Positions 15,955-25,108 of a DNA stretch of 53,640 bases are shown here, piece after piece (position 1 is the stretch's first letter; every line of letters begins with the position of its first letter). The DNA is from TMED14 sp002167805 (GTDB lineage Bacteria > Bacteroidota > Bacteroidia > Flavobacteriales > Schleiferiaceae): the NCBI GenBank assembly GCA_965655795.1, contig CBFHHY010000011.1, positions 1-53,640 of the forward strand. The letters are read 5' to 3'. A program made the translations under genes and the position numbers. Under the pieces are notes generated by a model, which was given only the letters and a program-made list of their open reading frames with translations, was not told the origin of the DNA and made no database searches.

Positions 15955-16809
15955 ATGAAACACAAATCGAAAACTGAAAAAAAAAGAAAATCCTTTTTGC
16001 GGAAATATCGATTAGTGATTTTAGATGAATCTTCTTATGAGGAGCGTTTTTCATTAAAGCTTAGCCGCTTTAATGTTTTTTTATGGGTAGGCACCACTTC
16101 TGTTTTTTTAGTTGTTATGACCATATTACTAATATCTTACTCATCGTTAAGGGAGTATATTCCTGGCTACGCGTCAACGGAACTAAGGCGCTCTGCTATA
16201 AACCTTAACATTGTAACTGACTCTTTAATGAAGCAAGTAAACCATCAGGAAGATTTTATTTCCAGAATTCAGCTTGTTTTAAATGGAGAGCTTGATTTTG
16301 ATACGTTAGGCAAGCTCTCCAGCTTAGATTATTTATCAAAAAAACCGGATGCCTCTCTTTTTAGCTCATCAAAAGAAGAGCTGGCCTTAAGAGAAAAAGT
16401 GAAAGATGCTGAACTCTCATTAAAGAAAAGAATTTCTACAGATTCTGATTTTCAAATACCTCTGATTGGCGTATTAATTGAGCCCTCCAATTTATCAAGA
16501 AAGAATTACGGAATTAATATAAAAGGGACTCCTGGTCAAAAGATTTTTCCTTTGAAAGATGGAACTCTTCTCACTGTTGAAGGAACTCCTTCTCTGGGTT
16601 ATGTTATGATTATCCAGCACACAGAAGGTGGGGTTGGTAGGTATTCAAGAATTGCAGAGGCCCATAAAAAACCGGGAGATTTTGTTCGAAAAGGTGACGT
16701 TTTAGGGTTGCTTCATAAAAATCCTGAAGATGAAACTTTCATTGGGCATTTTGAATATTGGTTAAATGGGGAATCGTTGGATTTAAAGAAACTCTTAGGG
16801 CTAAAATAA
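15955..16809 (+). CDS. Membrane-anchored LytM/M23-family protein with degenerate active site
   Basis: This 284-residue protein has a basic N-terminus, one TM helix (about 42-62), a helical/coiled region (about 75-160) and a LytM-like domain (about 170-284). The zinc-ligand motif HxGxD is replaced by NYGIN (184-188), and the HxH motif is reduced to IGH (263-265), so two metal ligands and the usual catalytic His are lost. It is probably a non-catalytic scaffold or activator, like the degenerate LytM factors EnvC and NlpD. It is translationally coupled (TAATG) to the GH3 gene and divergent from sprE. Family assignment is firm; the role is inferred. Confidence 0.78.
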   Translation: MKHKSKTEKKRKSFLRKYRLVILDESSYEERFSLKLSRFNVFLWVGTTSVFLVVMTILLISYSSLREYIPGYASTELRRSAINLNIVTDSLMKQVNHQEDFISRIQLVLNGELDFDTLGKLSSLDYLSKKPDASLFSSSKEELALREKVKDAELSLKKRISTDSDFQIPLIGVLIEPSNLSRKNYGINIKGTPGQKIFPLKDGTLLTVEGTPSLGYVMIIQHTEGGVGRYSRIAEAHKKPGDFVRKGDVLGLLHKNPEDETFIGHFEYWLNGESLDLKKLLGLK

Positions 16810-18323
16810 TGTCATCAATAAAAGAAATTAGTGCCCGAATCTGGGCTTCTCTCGTTTATCACCAAACCAAAAAGTGGTCAAAAAAGCCCGTAAAATCGCA
16901 AGAAAAAATCTTTTGGTCACTTATCAAAGCTGGAAAGGGAACAGCGTTTGGAAAAGACCATTTTTTGGCCTCTGTAAAGTCAATCGAAGACTTTCAAAAT
17001 CATGTGCCAATTCGAGATTACGAAGGGCTAAGGCCTTATGTCGACCGCGTCGTTCAAGGTGAAAAGAATGTTCTTTGGCCTGGGGCGCCAAAATATTTTG
17101 CTAAAACAAGCGGTACCACATCTGGGTCAAAATACATTCCAATCACGCAAGAGATGGCTATTCATCAAATAAAATCTGCGAGAAATGCTTTGCTAACACA
17201 TATTTATAATACTAAAAATGCCAAATTTTTAAATGGCAAAATGATTTTTTTACAAGGAAGTCCTGTTTTAGAAAAAACTAAATCTGGGATACCAACAGGT
17301 CGTTTGTCAGGAATCACTGCTCACTTTGTTCCCAGTTATCTTCAAAAAAACCGGATGCCTAGCTGGGAAACTAATTGCATTGAAGACTGGGAAGAAAAGG
17401 TGGTGTCAATTGTTGAAGAAACATACCAGTCTGACATGACTTTAATTTCAGGAATCCCCCCGTGGGTGCAAATGTATTTTGAAAAACTTATGCAAAAAAC
17501 TCGGAAAAAAAACATGTCTGATGTATTTCCAAATTTTAACTTATTTGTAACTGGCGGTGTTGCTTTTGAGCCTTACAGCGCAAGATTTCAGGAACTTTTT
17601 GGTAAAAAAATCCCAATACTCCAGACATACCCTGCCTCCGAAGGCTTTTTTGCATACCAGGATCAATTAGACAGTAGTGAATTGTTACTCCTCCTTGACA
17701 ATGGTATTTTCTATGAATTTATACCAACTGAAAATTATTTCGACAATCACCCTCCCCGGTTAACAATCAAAGATGTTGAAATCGGTGTGAATTATGCTCT
17801 CATAATATCAACAAATGCAGGGCTTTGGGCCTACAGCATCGGAGACACCGTCATGTTTGTCTCCTTAAATCCGTTTAGAATAAAAGTCTCTGGTAGAATT
17901 AAACATTTCATTTCTGCTTTTGGTGAGCACGTTATTGGCTCTGAAGTTGAGAACTCAATGGAAAAAACTATTTTGAATTTCGGAGGCCGGGTTCGGGAGT
18001 TTACCGTGGCGCCTGAAATAAATCCACCTGGCGGTGGTTTACCATATCATGAGTGGTTTGTAGCTTTTGATGAACTTCCTGAAGACATAGTGTCTTTTTC
18101 AAAAGATCTGGATTCAAATCTCCGAAAAAAGAACTCTTATTACGATGACTTGATCCAGGGGGGGGTGTTAAGGCCTTGTGTTATCAGACCTCTGCCCGCA
18201 GAAGCGTTTATTAAATACATGAAAGCTGAAGGAAAATTGGGGGCTCAAAATAAAGTTCCAAGATTAATGAATGACCGAAAAATAGCAGACGCTTTAGCTG
18301 CTGCGAACCCCTTATCTAATTAA
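16809..18323 (+). CDS. GH3-family acyl-adenylate-forming protein
   Basis: This 504-residue protein starts at ATG 16809, which overlaps the previous stop. The adenylate-binding loop TSGTTSGSKYIPIT lies at about 100-113. Later motifs such as GGVAFEPYS, TYPASEGFFAYQD and YALIISTNAGLWAYSIGDTV match plant GH3 acyl-acid amido synthetases and their bacterial relatives. It should activate a carboxylic acid with ATP; acceptor and substrate are unknown in Bacteroidota. It contains a G8 tract (18158-18165). Its 3' end overlaps convergent rnhA by 4 bp. Confidence 0.85.
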   Translation: MSSIKEISARIWASLVYHQTKKWSKKPVKSQEKIFWSLIKAGKGTAFGKDHFLASVKSIEDFQNHVPIRDYEGLRPYVDRVVQGEKNVLWPGAPKYFAKTSGTTSGSKYIPITQEMAIHQIKSARNALLTHIYNTKNAKFLNGKMIFLQGSPVLEKTKSGIPTGRLSGITAHFVPSYLQKNRMPSWETNCIEDWEEKVVSIVEETYQSDMTLISGIPPWVQMYFEKLMQKTRKKNMSDVFPNFNLFVTGGVAFEPYSARFQELFGKKIPILQTYPASEGFFAYQDQLDSSELLLLLDNGIFYEFIPTENYFDNHPPRLTIKDVEIGVNYALIISTNAGLWAYSIGDTVMFVSLNPFRIKVSGRIKHFISAFGEHVIGSEVENSMEKTILNFGGRVREFTVAPEINPPGGGLPYHEWFVAFDELPEDIVSFSKDLDSNLRKKNSYYDDLIQGGVLRPCVIRPLPAEAFIKYMKAEGKLGAQNKVPRLMNDRKIADALAAANPLSN

Positions 18324-18772
18324 TCTTTTAAATATCCGTGATCTTCCAATGTTGGCGACTTGCTGGCCATTACAGCTAATTTATCACACCTTTCATTTTC
18401 CGGGTGCTCATTGTGGCCCTTTATCCAAAAAAAAGTAACCTTTTGATCCCTCAATGCTATTAATAACCTCTTCCAAAGATCCACATTTTTAACCTTAGAC
18501 CAGGATTTTTTTTGCCACTGATCCAGCCATTTTTTATTTATAGGGTCTACAACATATTTACTGTCTGAATATATAGAAACCGTATTCCCCCTCTTTTTTA
18601 ATGTCTCTAAGCCGACAATTACGGCTAAGAGTTCCATTCTGTTGTTTGTTGTGTAATAAAAGCCTTGTGATAACTCTTTTTCAAACCTCCCGGATCTCAA
18701 AATGACACCATAACCCCCCGGACCCGGATTCCCTTTTGCTGCGCCGTCGGTATAAATTTCTATTTTATCCAC
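18320..18772 (-). CDS. rnhA: Ribonuclease HI
   Basis: This 150-residue protein has the four catalytic carboxylates of the family: Asp9 (YTDGAAKGNPG), Glu47 (NRMELLA), Asp70 (IYSDSKYV) and Asp130 (ERCDKLA), with His120 (KGHNEHP) in the flexible loop. It cleaves RNA in RNA:DNA hybrids. The basic protrusion (KKSWSKVKNVDLW) is present, as in E. coli. The start overlaps the end of purN by 13 bp, which suggests an operon. Confidence 0.95.
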   Translation of the reverse strand: MDKIEIYTDGAAKGNPGPGGYGVILRSGRFEKELSQGFYYTTNNRMELLAVIVGLETLKKRGNTVSIYSDSKYVVDPINKKWLDQWQKKSWSKVKNVDLWKRLLIALRDQKVTFFWIKGHNEHPENERCDKLAVMASKSPTLEDHGYLKD

Positions 18773-19371
18773 TTGGTTCGTTTTTCTATGGGTTCGTTTT
18801 TACAATATGACTCTATTACTTTAGGGTAAAACCAATGCTCTATTTGTAAAATCCTTGATTGTAACATTTCAACCGTTTCATCTTTTTCTACATCCGTTTC
18901 ACATTGAAAAACAATTGGCCCTTCATCGTATTTGTCTGTAACAACATGAACCGTTACTCCTGTTTTTTCCTCCTTGCTTTCTATGACAGCTTTGTGAACA
19001 GCCATTCCATACATTCCTTTTCCTCCAAACTTAGGCAATAAAGACGGGTGAATATTTAATATATTTTTATTAAAATGTTTTATAAACGCTTTCGGGATGG
19101 GCTTCAGATAGCCAGCTAAAATTAAAGCTGAAACTTTCTCTTTGGTCCATATTTCGATTAGGTTTTTATCATCCGTTGTGGGTTCAAATACATGAATTGG
19201 TACGCCCAGATTTTTTCTTGCAATGCCCGATTTTATTGAATTAGTCCAAATACCTAAGATTTTTATTTTTTTATTTTTTTCAAAATATTTTACAATCGCA
19301 GCTGCATTACTTCCGCCCCCCGAAGCCATTATTGCCAATGAAATCAATGGTTTATAACTTTTATTAGTCAT
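18760..19371 (-). CDS. purN: Phosphoribosylglycinamide formyltransferase
   Basis: This 203-residue protein has the N-terminal phosphate-binding loop MASGGGSNAAAI. The catalytic trio is Asn106, His108 (NIHPSLLP) and Asp149 (YDEGPIVFQ). It transfers the formyl group of 10-formyl-THF to GAR in de novo purine synthesis. The length is normal. It is divergent from acpP across a 116-bp spacer and overlaps downstream rnhA by 13 bp. Confidence 0.94.
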   Translation of the reverse strand: MTNKSYKPLISLAIMASGGGSNAAAIVKYFEKNKKIKILGIWTNSIKSGIARKNLGVPIHVFEPTTDDKNLIEIWTKEKVSALILAGYLKPIPKAFIKHFNKNILNIHPSLLPKFGGKGMYGMAVHKAVIESKEEKTGVTVHVVTDKYDEGPIVFQCETDVEKDETVEMLQSRILQIEHWFYPKVIESYCKNEPIEKRTKWIK

Positions 19372-19487
19372 AATTAAATGTAGTTCTCTTTGATGAAATT
19401 TAACCGTTGTGGAGAAATTTAAATTGGTTGCGTTGGTCGTATGGCTTTTCTTTGCAAATATTAAATCAAATATTAAAATAAACTGTT

Positions 19488-19724
19488 ATGTCAGATATAG
19501 CGTCTCGTGTTAAAGCAATAATCGTCGATAAGCTCGGTGTTTCTGAATCGGAAGTAACTGAGGAAGCTTCATTTTCTAATGATCTTGGAGCTGATTCTTT
19601 AGATACTGTTGAATTAATAATGGAATTTGAAAAGGAATTTGATATTCAAATCCCAGATGACCAAGCTGAAAATATTGCTACTGTAAAACAAGCTGTAGAA
19701 TACATAGAATCCTCAAAACCATAA
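19488..19724 (+). CDS. acpP: Acyl carrier protein
   Basis: This 78-residue acidic protein carries the phosphopantetheine site Ser37 in DLGADSLDTVELIMEFE. It carries acyl intermediates in fatty-acid synthesis. The fabF gene follows after 11 bp, the conserved pairing. A possible promoter upstream reads TTG, 20 bp, then TTTCTTTG, a 7-of-8 match to the Bacteroidota -7 element, in the spacer after purN. Confidence 0.97.
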   Translation: MSDIASRVKAIIVDKLGVSESEVTEEASFSNDLGADSLDTVELIMEFEKEFDIQIPDDQAENIATVKQAVEYIESSKP

Positions 19725-19735
19725 AACTTGATTAA

Positions 19736-20986
19736 ATGGAGCTTAAGCGCGTAGTCGTTACTGGTATAGGAGCTTTAACTCCCATCGGAAACACCGCACC
19801 TGAATTTTGGAATTCCTTAATTAACGGTTTAAGTGGCGCAGCTCCAATTACGCGTTTTGATGCCAGCTTATTCAAAACAAAATTTGCTTGTGAGGTTAAA
19901 AATCTTAATGTAGAAGATTTTATAGACCGAAAAGAAATGAGGCGAATGGATCGCTATTCTCATTTAGGAATTATCTCGGCAGCAGAAGCTATTGAAGACT
20001 CTAAATTTTTAGATTCAAACTTTGATAATGACCGTTGCGGCGTTATTTGGGGTTCCGGAATTGGTGGAATTGAAACTTTCTTTGAAGAAGTTACTCAATT
20101 TGCCATGGGAGACGGAAGTCCAAAATTTAACCCATTCTTCATACCCAAAATGATATCAGATATTTGTGGGGGGCATATTTCCATGAAATATAACTTAAGA
20201 GGCCCAAATTATACAACTGTATCTGCTTGTGCGTCTTCTACAAATGCCATTATTGATTCTCATATGATGATTCGTTTGGGAAAAGCTGACCTCATTGTCA
20301 CCGGAGGCTCTGAGGCTGCTGTTGTGCCTGGTGGTGTAGGGGGGTTTAACGCGATGCAGGCTCTTTCAACAAGAAACGATGACCCAAAAACTGCTTCTCG
20401 CCCTTTTGATTTAAACCGAGAAGGATTTGTTTTAGGAGAAGGGTCTGCCTCTCTTATTTTAGAAGAGTATGAACATGCCATTAAGCGGGGTGCGAAAATT
20501 TACGGAGAACTTGCTGGTGGGGGCACTTCAGCAGATGCACATCACATAACAGCCCCTCACCCTGAAGGCTTGGGCGCAATGAATGTGATGATAAATGCAT
20601 TAAAAGACGCAAATCTTTCTCCGTCTGATATTGACTACATAAATGTACATGGAACGTCTACTCCTTTAGGAGATATTGCTGAAACAAAAGCCGTTTTAAA
20701 TGTTTTTAAAGAACACGCCTATTCTTTAAATATAAGTAGTACAAAATCCATGACTGGACATCTTCTTGGTGCCGCTGGGGCGATGGAAGCTGCAGCTACT
20801 TGCTTATCTGTTTTTCATGATGTTGTACCTCCAACAATTAATCATTTTACTGATGACCCGGAGCTAGACTCTAAATTAAATTTCACTTTTAATAAAGCAC
20901 AAAAACGAACAGTTAGAGCTGCAATTTCAAATACTTTTGGTTTTGGGGGACATAATGCCTGTGTAGCATTTAAAAAAGCCAGTTAA
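19736..20986 (+). CDS. fabF: 3-oxoacyl-ACP synthase II
   Basis: This 416-residue condensing enzyme has the Cys-His-His triad: Cys165 (VSACASSTNA), His305 (VHGTSTPLGD) and His342 (TGHLLGAAGAM). It elongates acyl-ACP with malonyl-ACP. It is encoded 11 bp after acpP and 4 bp before rnc, so the cluster is probably one transcript continuing to pyk. No odd features. Confidence 0.97.
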   Translation: MELKRVVVTGIGALTPIGNTAPEFWNSLINGLSGAAPITRFDASLFKTKFACEVKNLNVEDFIDRKEMRRMDRYSHLGIISAAEAIEDSKFLDSNFDNDRCGVIWGSGIGGIETFFEEVTQFAMGDGSPKFNPFFIPKMISDICGGHISMKYNLRGPNYTTVSACASSTNAIIDSHMMIRLGKADLIVTGGSEAAVVPGGVGGFNAMQALSTRNDDPKTASRPFDLNREGFVLGEGSASLILEEYEHAIKRGAKIYGELAGGGTSADAHHITAPHPEGLGAMNVMINALKDANLSPSDIDYINVHGTSTPLGDIAETKAVLNVFKEHAYSLNISSTKSMTGHLLGAAGAMEAAATCLSVFHDVVPPTINHFTDDPELDSKLNFTFNKAQKRTVRAAISNTFGFGGHNACVAFKKAS

Positions 20987-20990
20987 GTTA

Positions 20991-21752
20991 ATGCTATTCT
21001 CCTTTTCTAATTTTTTTAAACCCTTTCCAAGAAAACACAAGCCCCTACTTGATGCTATAGAAAAGATGTGTGACTTTCGCCCTTCAAATTACGCAGTATA
21101 CCTTTCTGCGTTTCGGCAAAGATTTGAAAACGAAACACAAAAAGAGGTTAATATGAGTTATGAACGCCTTGAGTATTTAGGTGATGCAATTATAGGCTCT
21201 TTAATCGCTCAATATCTTTATAACCAATACCCGGAAGGAAATGAGGGCTTCTTAACCAGTATGAGAAGTAAGGTTGTGTCTCGAAAAGCTTTGAATCGTA
21301 TCGCCATCAAGTTGGGAATACCTAAATGGATCAAGACAAATGGCAGAAGTAGAAGGTTAGGAACCACCTCTGTGCCGGGAAGCACCCTTGAAGCTCTTGT
21401 TGGCGCCATATATGTTGATAATGGGTGGTTGGTAACTAAAAAATTTGTTCACCAAAAAATATTAAACGATCATATCAATTTTAGTCAAGTAGAAAAAGAA
21501 ATTGTCTCTCACAAAAGCCTTTTAATAGAATGGTTTCAACGTAAAAAAAAGGAATTTAGCTTTCATGTCACTGACGAAAATGGGGCCGACCATCATAAGC
21601 GATTTTCAGTAACGATAAAAATGGGTGATGAGCCTCTCGCTAAAGGCTATGGGCAATCAAAAAAAACAGCGGAAGAGTCAGCTTCAAAATTTGCTTGTAA
21701 AAAACTTAAAATAAAACAACGTGGGACGACTGGTTCTAAACGTTCAAGATGA
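20991..21752 (+). CDS. rnc: Ribonuclease III
   Basis: This 253-residue protein has an RNase III domain with ERLEYLGDA (58-66) and EALVGAIYVD (about 134-143), then a C-terminal dsRNA-binding domain ending in GQSKKTAEESASKFACKKL. Asp65 and Glu134 of the metal site are present. The residue matching E. coli Asp114 is Ser131, a change I believe is common in Bacteroidota. It processes rRNA and other structured RNAs. The next gene starts inside its 3' end. Confidence 0.93.
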   Translation: MLFSFSNFFKPFPRKHKPLLDAIEKMCDFRPSNYAVYLSAFRQRFENETQKEVNMSYERLEYLGDAIIGSLIAQYLYNQYPEGNEGFLTSMRSKVVSRKALNRIAIKLGIPKWIKTNGRSRRLGTTSVPGSTLEALVGAIYVDNGWLVTKKFVHQKILNDHINFSQVEKEIVSHKSLLIEWFQRKKKEFSFHVTDENGADHHKRFSVTIKMGDEPLAKGYGQSKKTAEESASKFACKKLKIKQRGTTGSKRSR

Positions 21753-22224
21753 AAATGATAACCCTTCTGTTTTAGGGCTTTCCACAACCCTTAATGACAT
21801 AGCTTTTGTTTTTAAGCTTAACCAAGTTTTCAATTGGAAGCTGAAACGAGCGCCTGATTTGTTTTGCTATCTGGGGGGAGTTGTAACCCGGCATGCACTC
21901 TACAAAGGGGGGGGTATTGGCGAAAATGTTCATGTCTTTTGGAACCACCCTGAGTCTTCTAATTGGATTTCTAAAGACCTGTCTAAAGGTGCTGGTTTAT
22001 TTTCGGAAGAAATCGAAGTTGCTCCTTTTTTGCGTTTTATCAGAAAACCTAAGAATATAGACGCCCTAATTGTCATCGAACCTGAGCTATCTCAAAATGA
22101 AATGTTAATTTTACAAAAAACCATGTATAAAACATCCTCAATTGTGGGCACAAAACCTCTTCCTTGGCTAGAAATCAAAGGCCGAGAAAATCTTCGTTTT
22201 GATACCCAAAAAAATGAATTATGA
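21721..22224 (+). CDS. IPExxxVDY-family-like protein of unknown function
   Basis: This 167-residue protein starts at GTG 21721, overlapping rnc by 32 bp; no in-frame ATG is available near the start. In Bacteroidota a small protein named for an IPExxxVDY motif commonly lies between rnc and pyk. Here the position, the N-terminal segment LNDIAFVFKLNQVFNWKLKR and the C-terminal strand FIRKPKNIDALIVIE agree with that family, although the name motif itself is not kept. No enzyme motif, TM segment or signal peptide is seen. A G8 tract is at 21907-21914. It overlaps pyk by 4 bp. Confidence 0.6.
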   Translation: MGRLVLNVQDENDNPSVLGLSTTLNDIAFVFKLNQVFNWKLKRAPDLFCYLGGVVTRHALYKGGGIGENVHVFWNHPESSNWISKDLSKGAGLFSEEIEVAPFLRFIRKPKNIDALIVIEPELSQNEMLILQKTMYKTSSIVGTKPLPWLEIKGRENLRFDTQKNEL

Positions 22225-23639
22225 AAAGAACAAAAATCGTCGCTACACTAGGGCCCGCATCATTAAAACCAAGCGTTTTAAAAAAACTTCTTTTCGAGGG
22301 TGTTAATGTTTTTCGTATCAATTTTTCTCATGGGAGTCCCGAAGAAAATCGAAAAACAATTTTAAGTGTAAAAAAACTTTTGACCGAAACAAAAAAGCAC
22401 GCTTCTATTCTAGCTGACCTTCAAGGGCCTAAGCTAAGAATTGGCACAATGAAGCCTAATACTAGAGTTCTGCCTGGAGACAACGTGGTGTTTACAAACG
22501 TTTCATGTGTTGGCGATAAGAAAAAGGTATTTATGACATATAGTTCTTTCCCAAATGATGTCAAAATTGGAGAAACCATACTGTTAAATGATGGAAAACT
22601 TTTAATGAAAGTTATTTCTTCTAACCTAAAAGATGAAGTTGTTGCAAAAGTTATTCAGGGAGGCTTGTTGGAATCCAATAAAGGTGTCAACCTGCCCAAT
22701 ACTCGGGTTTCACTCCCTTGCTTAACTCTAAAAGATTTGGCTGACCTCAATGTTGCTTTAGAAGAAGAAGTTGATTGGGTAGGCTTAAGTTTTGTTCGGC
22801 ACAAGAAAGATATTTTAGAGTTACGAAAAATTTTAAATAAAAAAAACTCAGGTGCTGGAATCATAGCGAAAATTGAAAAGCCTGAAGCGGTTTCAGATAT
22901 TGATGCTATTCTAAATGAAGCTGATGCGGTTATGGTCGCTCGAGGAGATCTCGGCGTCGAGGTCCCTTTGGAGTCAGTTCCGTTGATCCAAAAAATGATT
23001 ATTTCGAAAGCTATCCAAAAAGCCAAGCCTGTTATTGTTGCTACTCAAATGATGGAAAGCATGATTGATAACTTGACTCCCAGCAGGGCTGAAGTAAATG
23101 ATGTTTCTTGTGCTGTTATAGATGGCGCTGACGCTGTAATGCTCTCTGCTGAAACATCTGTAGGTAAATACCCTGTTGAAGTTGTTAAAACAATGAGTAA
23201 AATAGTAACTGCTTCAGAATCTTCTAGCACAACTAGAATAAAGGGAAGGAAGCCCGAGTCTGGGGACGATCGATTCTTATCTAATGCTCTATGTTATCAA
23301 GCAGCAAAAACAGCAAACCTTGTAGGTGCAAATTCAATTTGTGCGCTAACTTACAGTGGTCATTCTGCTTTATTATTATCCTCTTTTCGACCAAAATCAA
23401 ACATATTTATTTTTACCTCAAATAAGTCAATTCTGAACAAACTTTCTTTAGTTTGGGGAGTTTCTGGTTTTTACTACAACAGTATGGAGTCAACAGATAA
23501 AACCTTTACAGAAATCTCAGAGCTTTTGAAATCATTGAACCTAATTAATCTCGGCGATAAAATTGTTCAGCTCGCAAGTATGCCTATTGCAGAAAGGGGC
23601 ACAACAAATACAATGAGAGTTATAGAGGTTAAAAATTAG
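22221..23639 (+). CDS. pyk: Pyruvate kinase
   Basis: This 472-residue protein has the active-site segments FRINFSHGSPEE, IAKIEKPEAV and MVARGDLGVEVP, plus ATQMMESMI and AEVNDVSCAVIDGADAVMLS. It converts PEP and ADP to pyruvate and ATP. The length is normal. The start overlaps the previous gene (ATGA), and the stop overlaps convergent pheS by 4 bp. Confidence 0.97.
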   Translation: MKRTKIVATLGPASLKPSVLKKLLFEGVNVFRINFSHGSPEENRKTILSVKKLLTETKKHASILADLQGPKLRIGTMKPNTRVLPGDNVVFTNVSCVGDKKKVFMTYSSFPNDVKIGETILLNDGKLLMKVISSNLKDEVVAKVIQGGLLESNKGVNLPNTRVSLPCLTLKDLADLNVALEEEVDWVGLSFVRHKKDILELRKILNKKNSGAGIIAKIEKPEAVSDIDAILNEADAVMVARGDLGVEVPLESVPLIQKMIISKAIQKAKPVIVATQMMESMIDNLTPSRAEVNDVSCAVIDGADAVMLSAETSVGKYPVEVVKTMSKIVTASESSSTTRIKGRKPESGDDRFLSNALCYQAAKTANLVGANSICALTYSGHSALLLSSFRPKSNIFIFTSNKSILNKLSLVWGVSGFYYNSMESTDKTFTEISELLKSLNLINLGDKIVQLASMPIAERGTTNTMRVIEVKN

Positions 23640-24649
23640 GCTCCTGTGAAGTTTTTTAAAAACCTTATATCATTTTCATAAAACGCCCGAATATCGGGTA
23701 TCTGAAACCGCTGCATCGCTATTCTCTCAATACCCATTCCAAAAGCAAACCCTGAATACTTTTGAGGGTCTATGCCACAAGAATCTAAAACATTGGGGTC
23801 TACCATTCCACATCCCATAATTTCCAACCAGCCTGTGCCTTTCGTCATTCTATGATCAACTTCATTTTCTAACCCCCACCAAATATCCATTTCCGCACTT
23901 GGCTCAGTAAATGGGAAATAGCTGGGTCTTAATCGAATTTGTGTCGATTCTCCAAAAAAAGATTTTGAAAAAGATGATAGTGTTTGCTTCATGTCTACAA
24001 ACGAAACTCCTTGGTCAATATACAAACCCTCGACTTGATGAAAGACGCAATGTGACCTTGAAGAAATAGCCTCGTTACGAAAAACACGCCCAGGGGCAAT
24101 AATTCGAATTGGAGGCGTTTGTGATTCCATTGTCCGGACCTGTACGCTCGATGTATGGGTTCTTAATGCCCACTTTTGATCCCTTGTTAAAAAAAATGTG
24201 TCTTGCATATCTCTAGCAGGATGTTCTTCTGGAAAATTCAATGCTGAGAAATTATGCCAGTCGTCTTCCATTTCTGGGCCTTCTTCTGTCGTAAAACCTA
24301 GGTTTTCGAAGATTTGTATTATTTCATTTTTTACTATGGATATTGGGTGTCTCGAGCCGGGAAGTGAATTATATCCGGGCCTGCTAAAATCCTCTAACTC
24401 TTCGTTATTATTTTCTTTTATGTTTCTGGGAGCGCTTTTTATCGCGTCCTCTGCAGCTATTTTTAACTTATTCAAAGCCGCTCCTATAATTTTTTTTTCT
24501 TTTGATTCTAATGTTTTCAATTCTAAAAACAAGGATGAAAGCACGCCTTTTTTTCCGAGGAATTTCACACGAAACTTTTCAGCATCTTCTTGATTTGCAA
24601 ACTTTTTTTTGCTAATCGCGCTTATGTGCTCTTCAATAATTTTAAGCAT
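23636..24649 (-). CDS. pheS: Phenylalanine-tRNA ligase alpha subunit
   Basis: This 337-residue class II synthetase subunit has an N-terminal coiled coil, a PGSRHPIS segment, FTTEEGPEMEDDWHNF, motif 2 (APGRVFRNEAIS) and motif 3 (FGMGIERIAMQRFQIPDIR). It pairs with PheT, which is not in the window. The length is normal. Its promoter must lie in the 57-bp spacer shared with the divergent lipoprotein pair. Confidence 0.96.
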   Translation of the reverse strand: MLKIIEEHISAISKKKFANQEDAEKFRVKFLGKKGVLSSLFLELKTLESKEKKIIGAALNKLKIAAEDAIKSAPRNIKENNNEELEDFSRPGYNSLPGSRHPISIVKNEIIQIFENLGFTTEEGPEMEDDWHNFSALNFPEEHPARDMQDTFFLTRDQKWALRTHTSSVQVRTMESQTPPIRIIAPGRVFRNEAISSRSHCVFHQVEGLYIDQGVSFVDMKQTLSSFSKSFFGESTQIRLRPSYFPFTEPSAEMDIWWGLENEVDHRMTKGTGWLEIMGCGMVDPNVLDSCGIDPQKYSGFAFGMGIERIAMQRFQIPDIRAFYENDIRFLKNFTGA

Positions 24650-24664
24650 AGTGAGGAAATCAGT

Positions 24665-24672
24665 TATATTTG
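24665..24672 (+). promoter_or_regulatory. TAnnTTTG box upstream of the lipoprotein pair
   Basis: TATATTTG is a full match to the Bacteroidota -7 element. It would give a 5' UTR of roughly 30 nt to ATG 24707. It argues against any start upstream of this box. Confidence 0.45.
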
Positions 24673-24706
24673 CTTTGGTTTAACCACCAAATTATCAAAT
24701 TATTCG

Positions 24707-25108
24707 ATGAAGATCAACAAAAAACTCTTGCTTGCCTGTTTCTTTTTGAGCCTTTCTTTTTTTATTGGTTCTTGCGAGACCGAAAGTACGGAATCTTTGG
24801 TGCGCGTACGTGTTATAAATTCTGACTCCATTCCTGTGCAAAATGCCTGGGTCCACGTTTTTTCTCCAGGATCCTCAACTGTTTTCACAGACCCAGCAAC
24901 TTCAGGGCAATACTGGAGAAAAACTGGCGAAGATGGGTGGGTTGATACTGTAATTGGTTTTGATTATGGAGAGGCTTATCTTGATATAGAAGCTTCCAAG
25001 GGTGGTTGGAAAGGTTGTAGTTTCATACATGCTAAAGAGGGACAAACTTCAGAAATAAATGTAATAATCAAACCTTTCGGTGACTTAAATAACGGATGTC
25101 CACAATGA
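24707..25108 (+). CDS. Small lipoprotein with Ig-like domain, copy 1
   Basis: This 133-residue protein has a type II signal peptide (MKINKKLLLACFFLSLSFF) and lipobox Cys23 (FIGSC). A single carboxypeptidase-regulatory-like Ig fold follows: VRVRVINSDSIPVQNAWVHV, a turn with TGEDGWVDT, a Lys-Gly-Gly segment and a final strand INVIIKPFG. It resembles the next gene in length, layout and several motifs. The function is unknown; it is probably anchored in the outer membrane. The frame is open upstream, but the promoter box at 24665 and the signal peptide fix ATG 24707. Confidence 0.7.
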   Translation: MKINKKLLLACFFLSLSFFIGSCETESTESLVRVRVINSDSIPVQNAWVHVFSPGSSTVFTDPATSGQYWRKTGEDGWVDTVIGFDYGEAYLDIEASKGGWKGCSFIHAKEGQTSEINVIIKPFGDLNNGCPQ

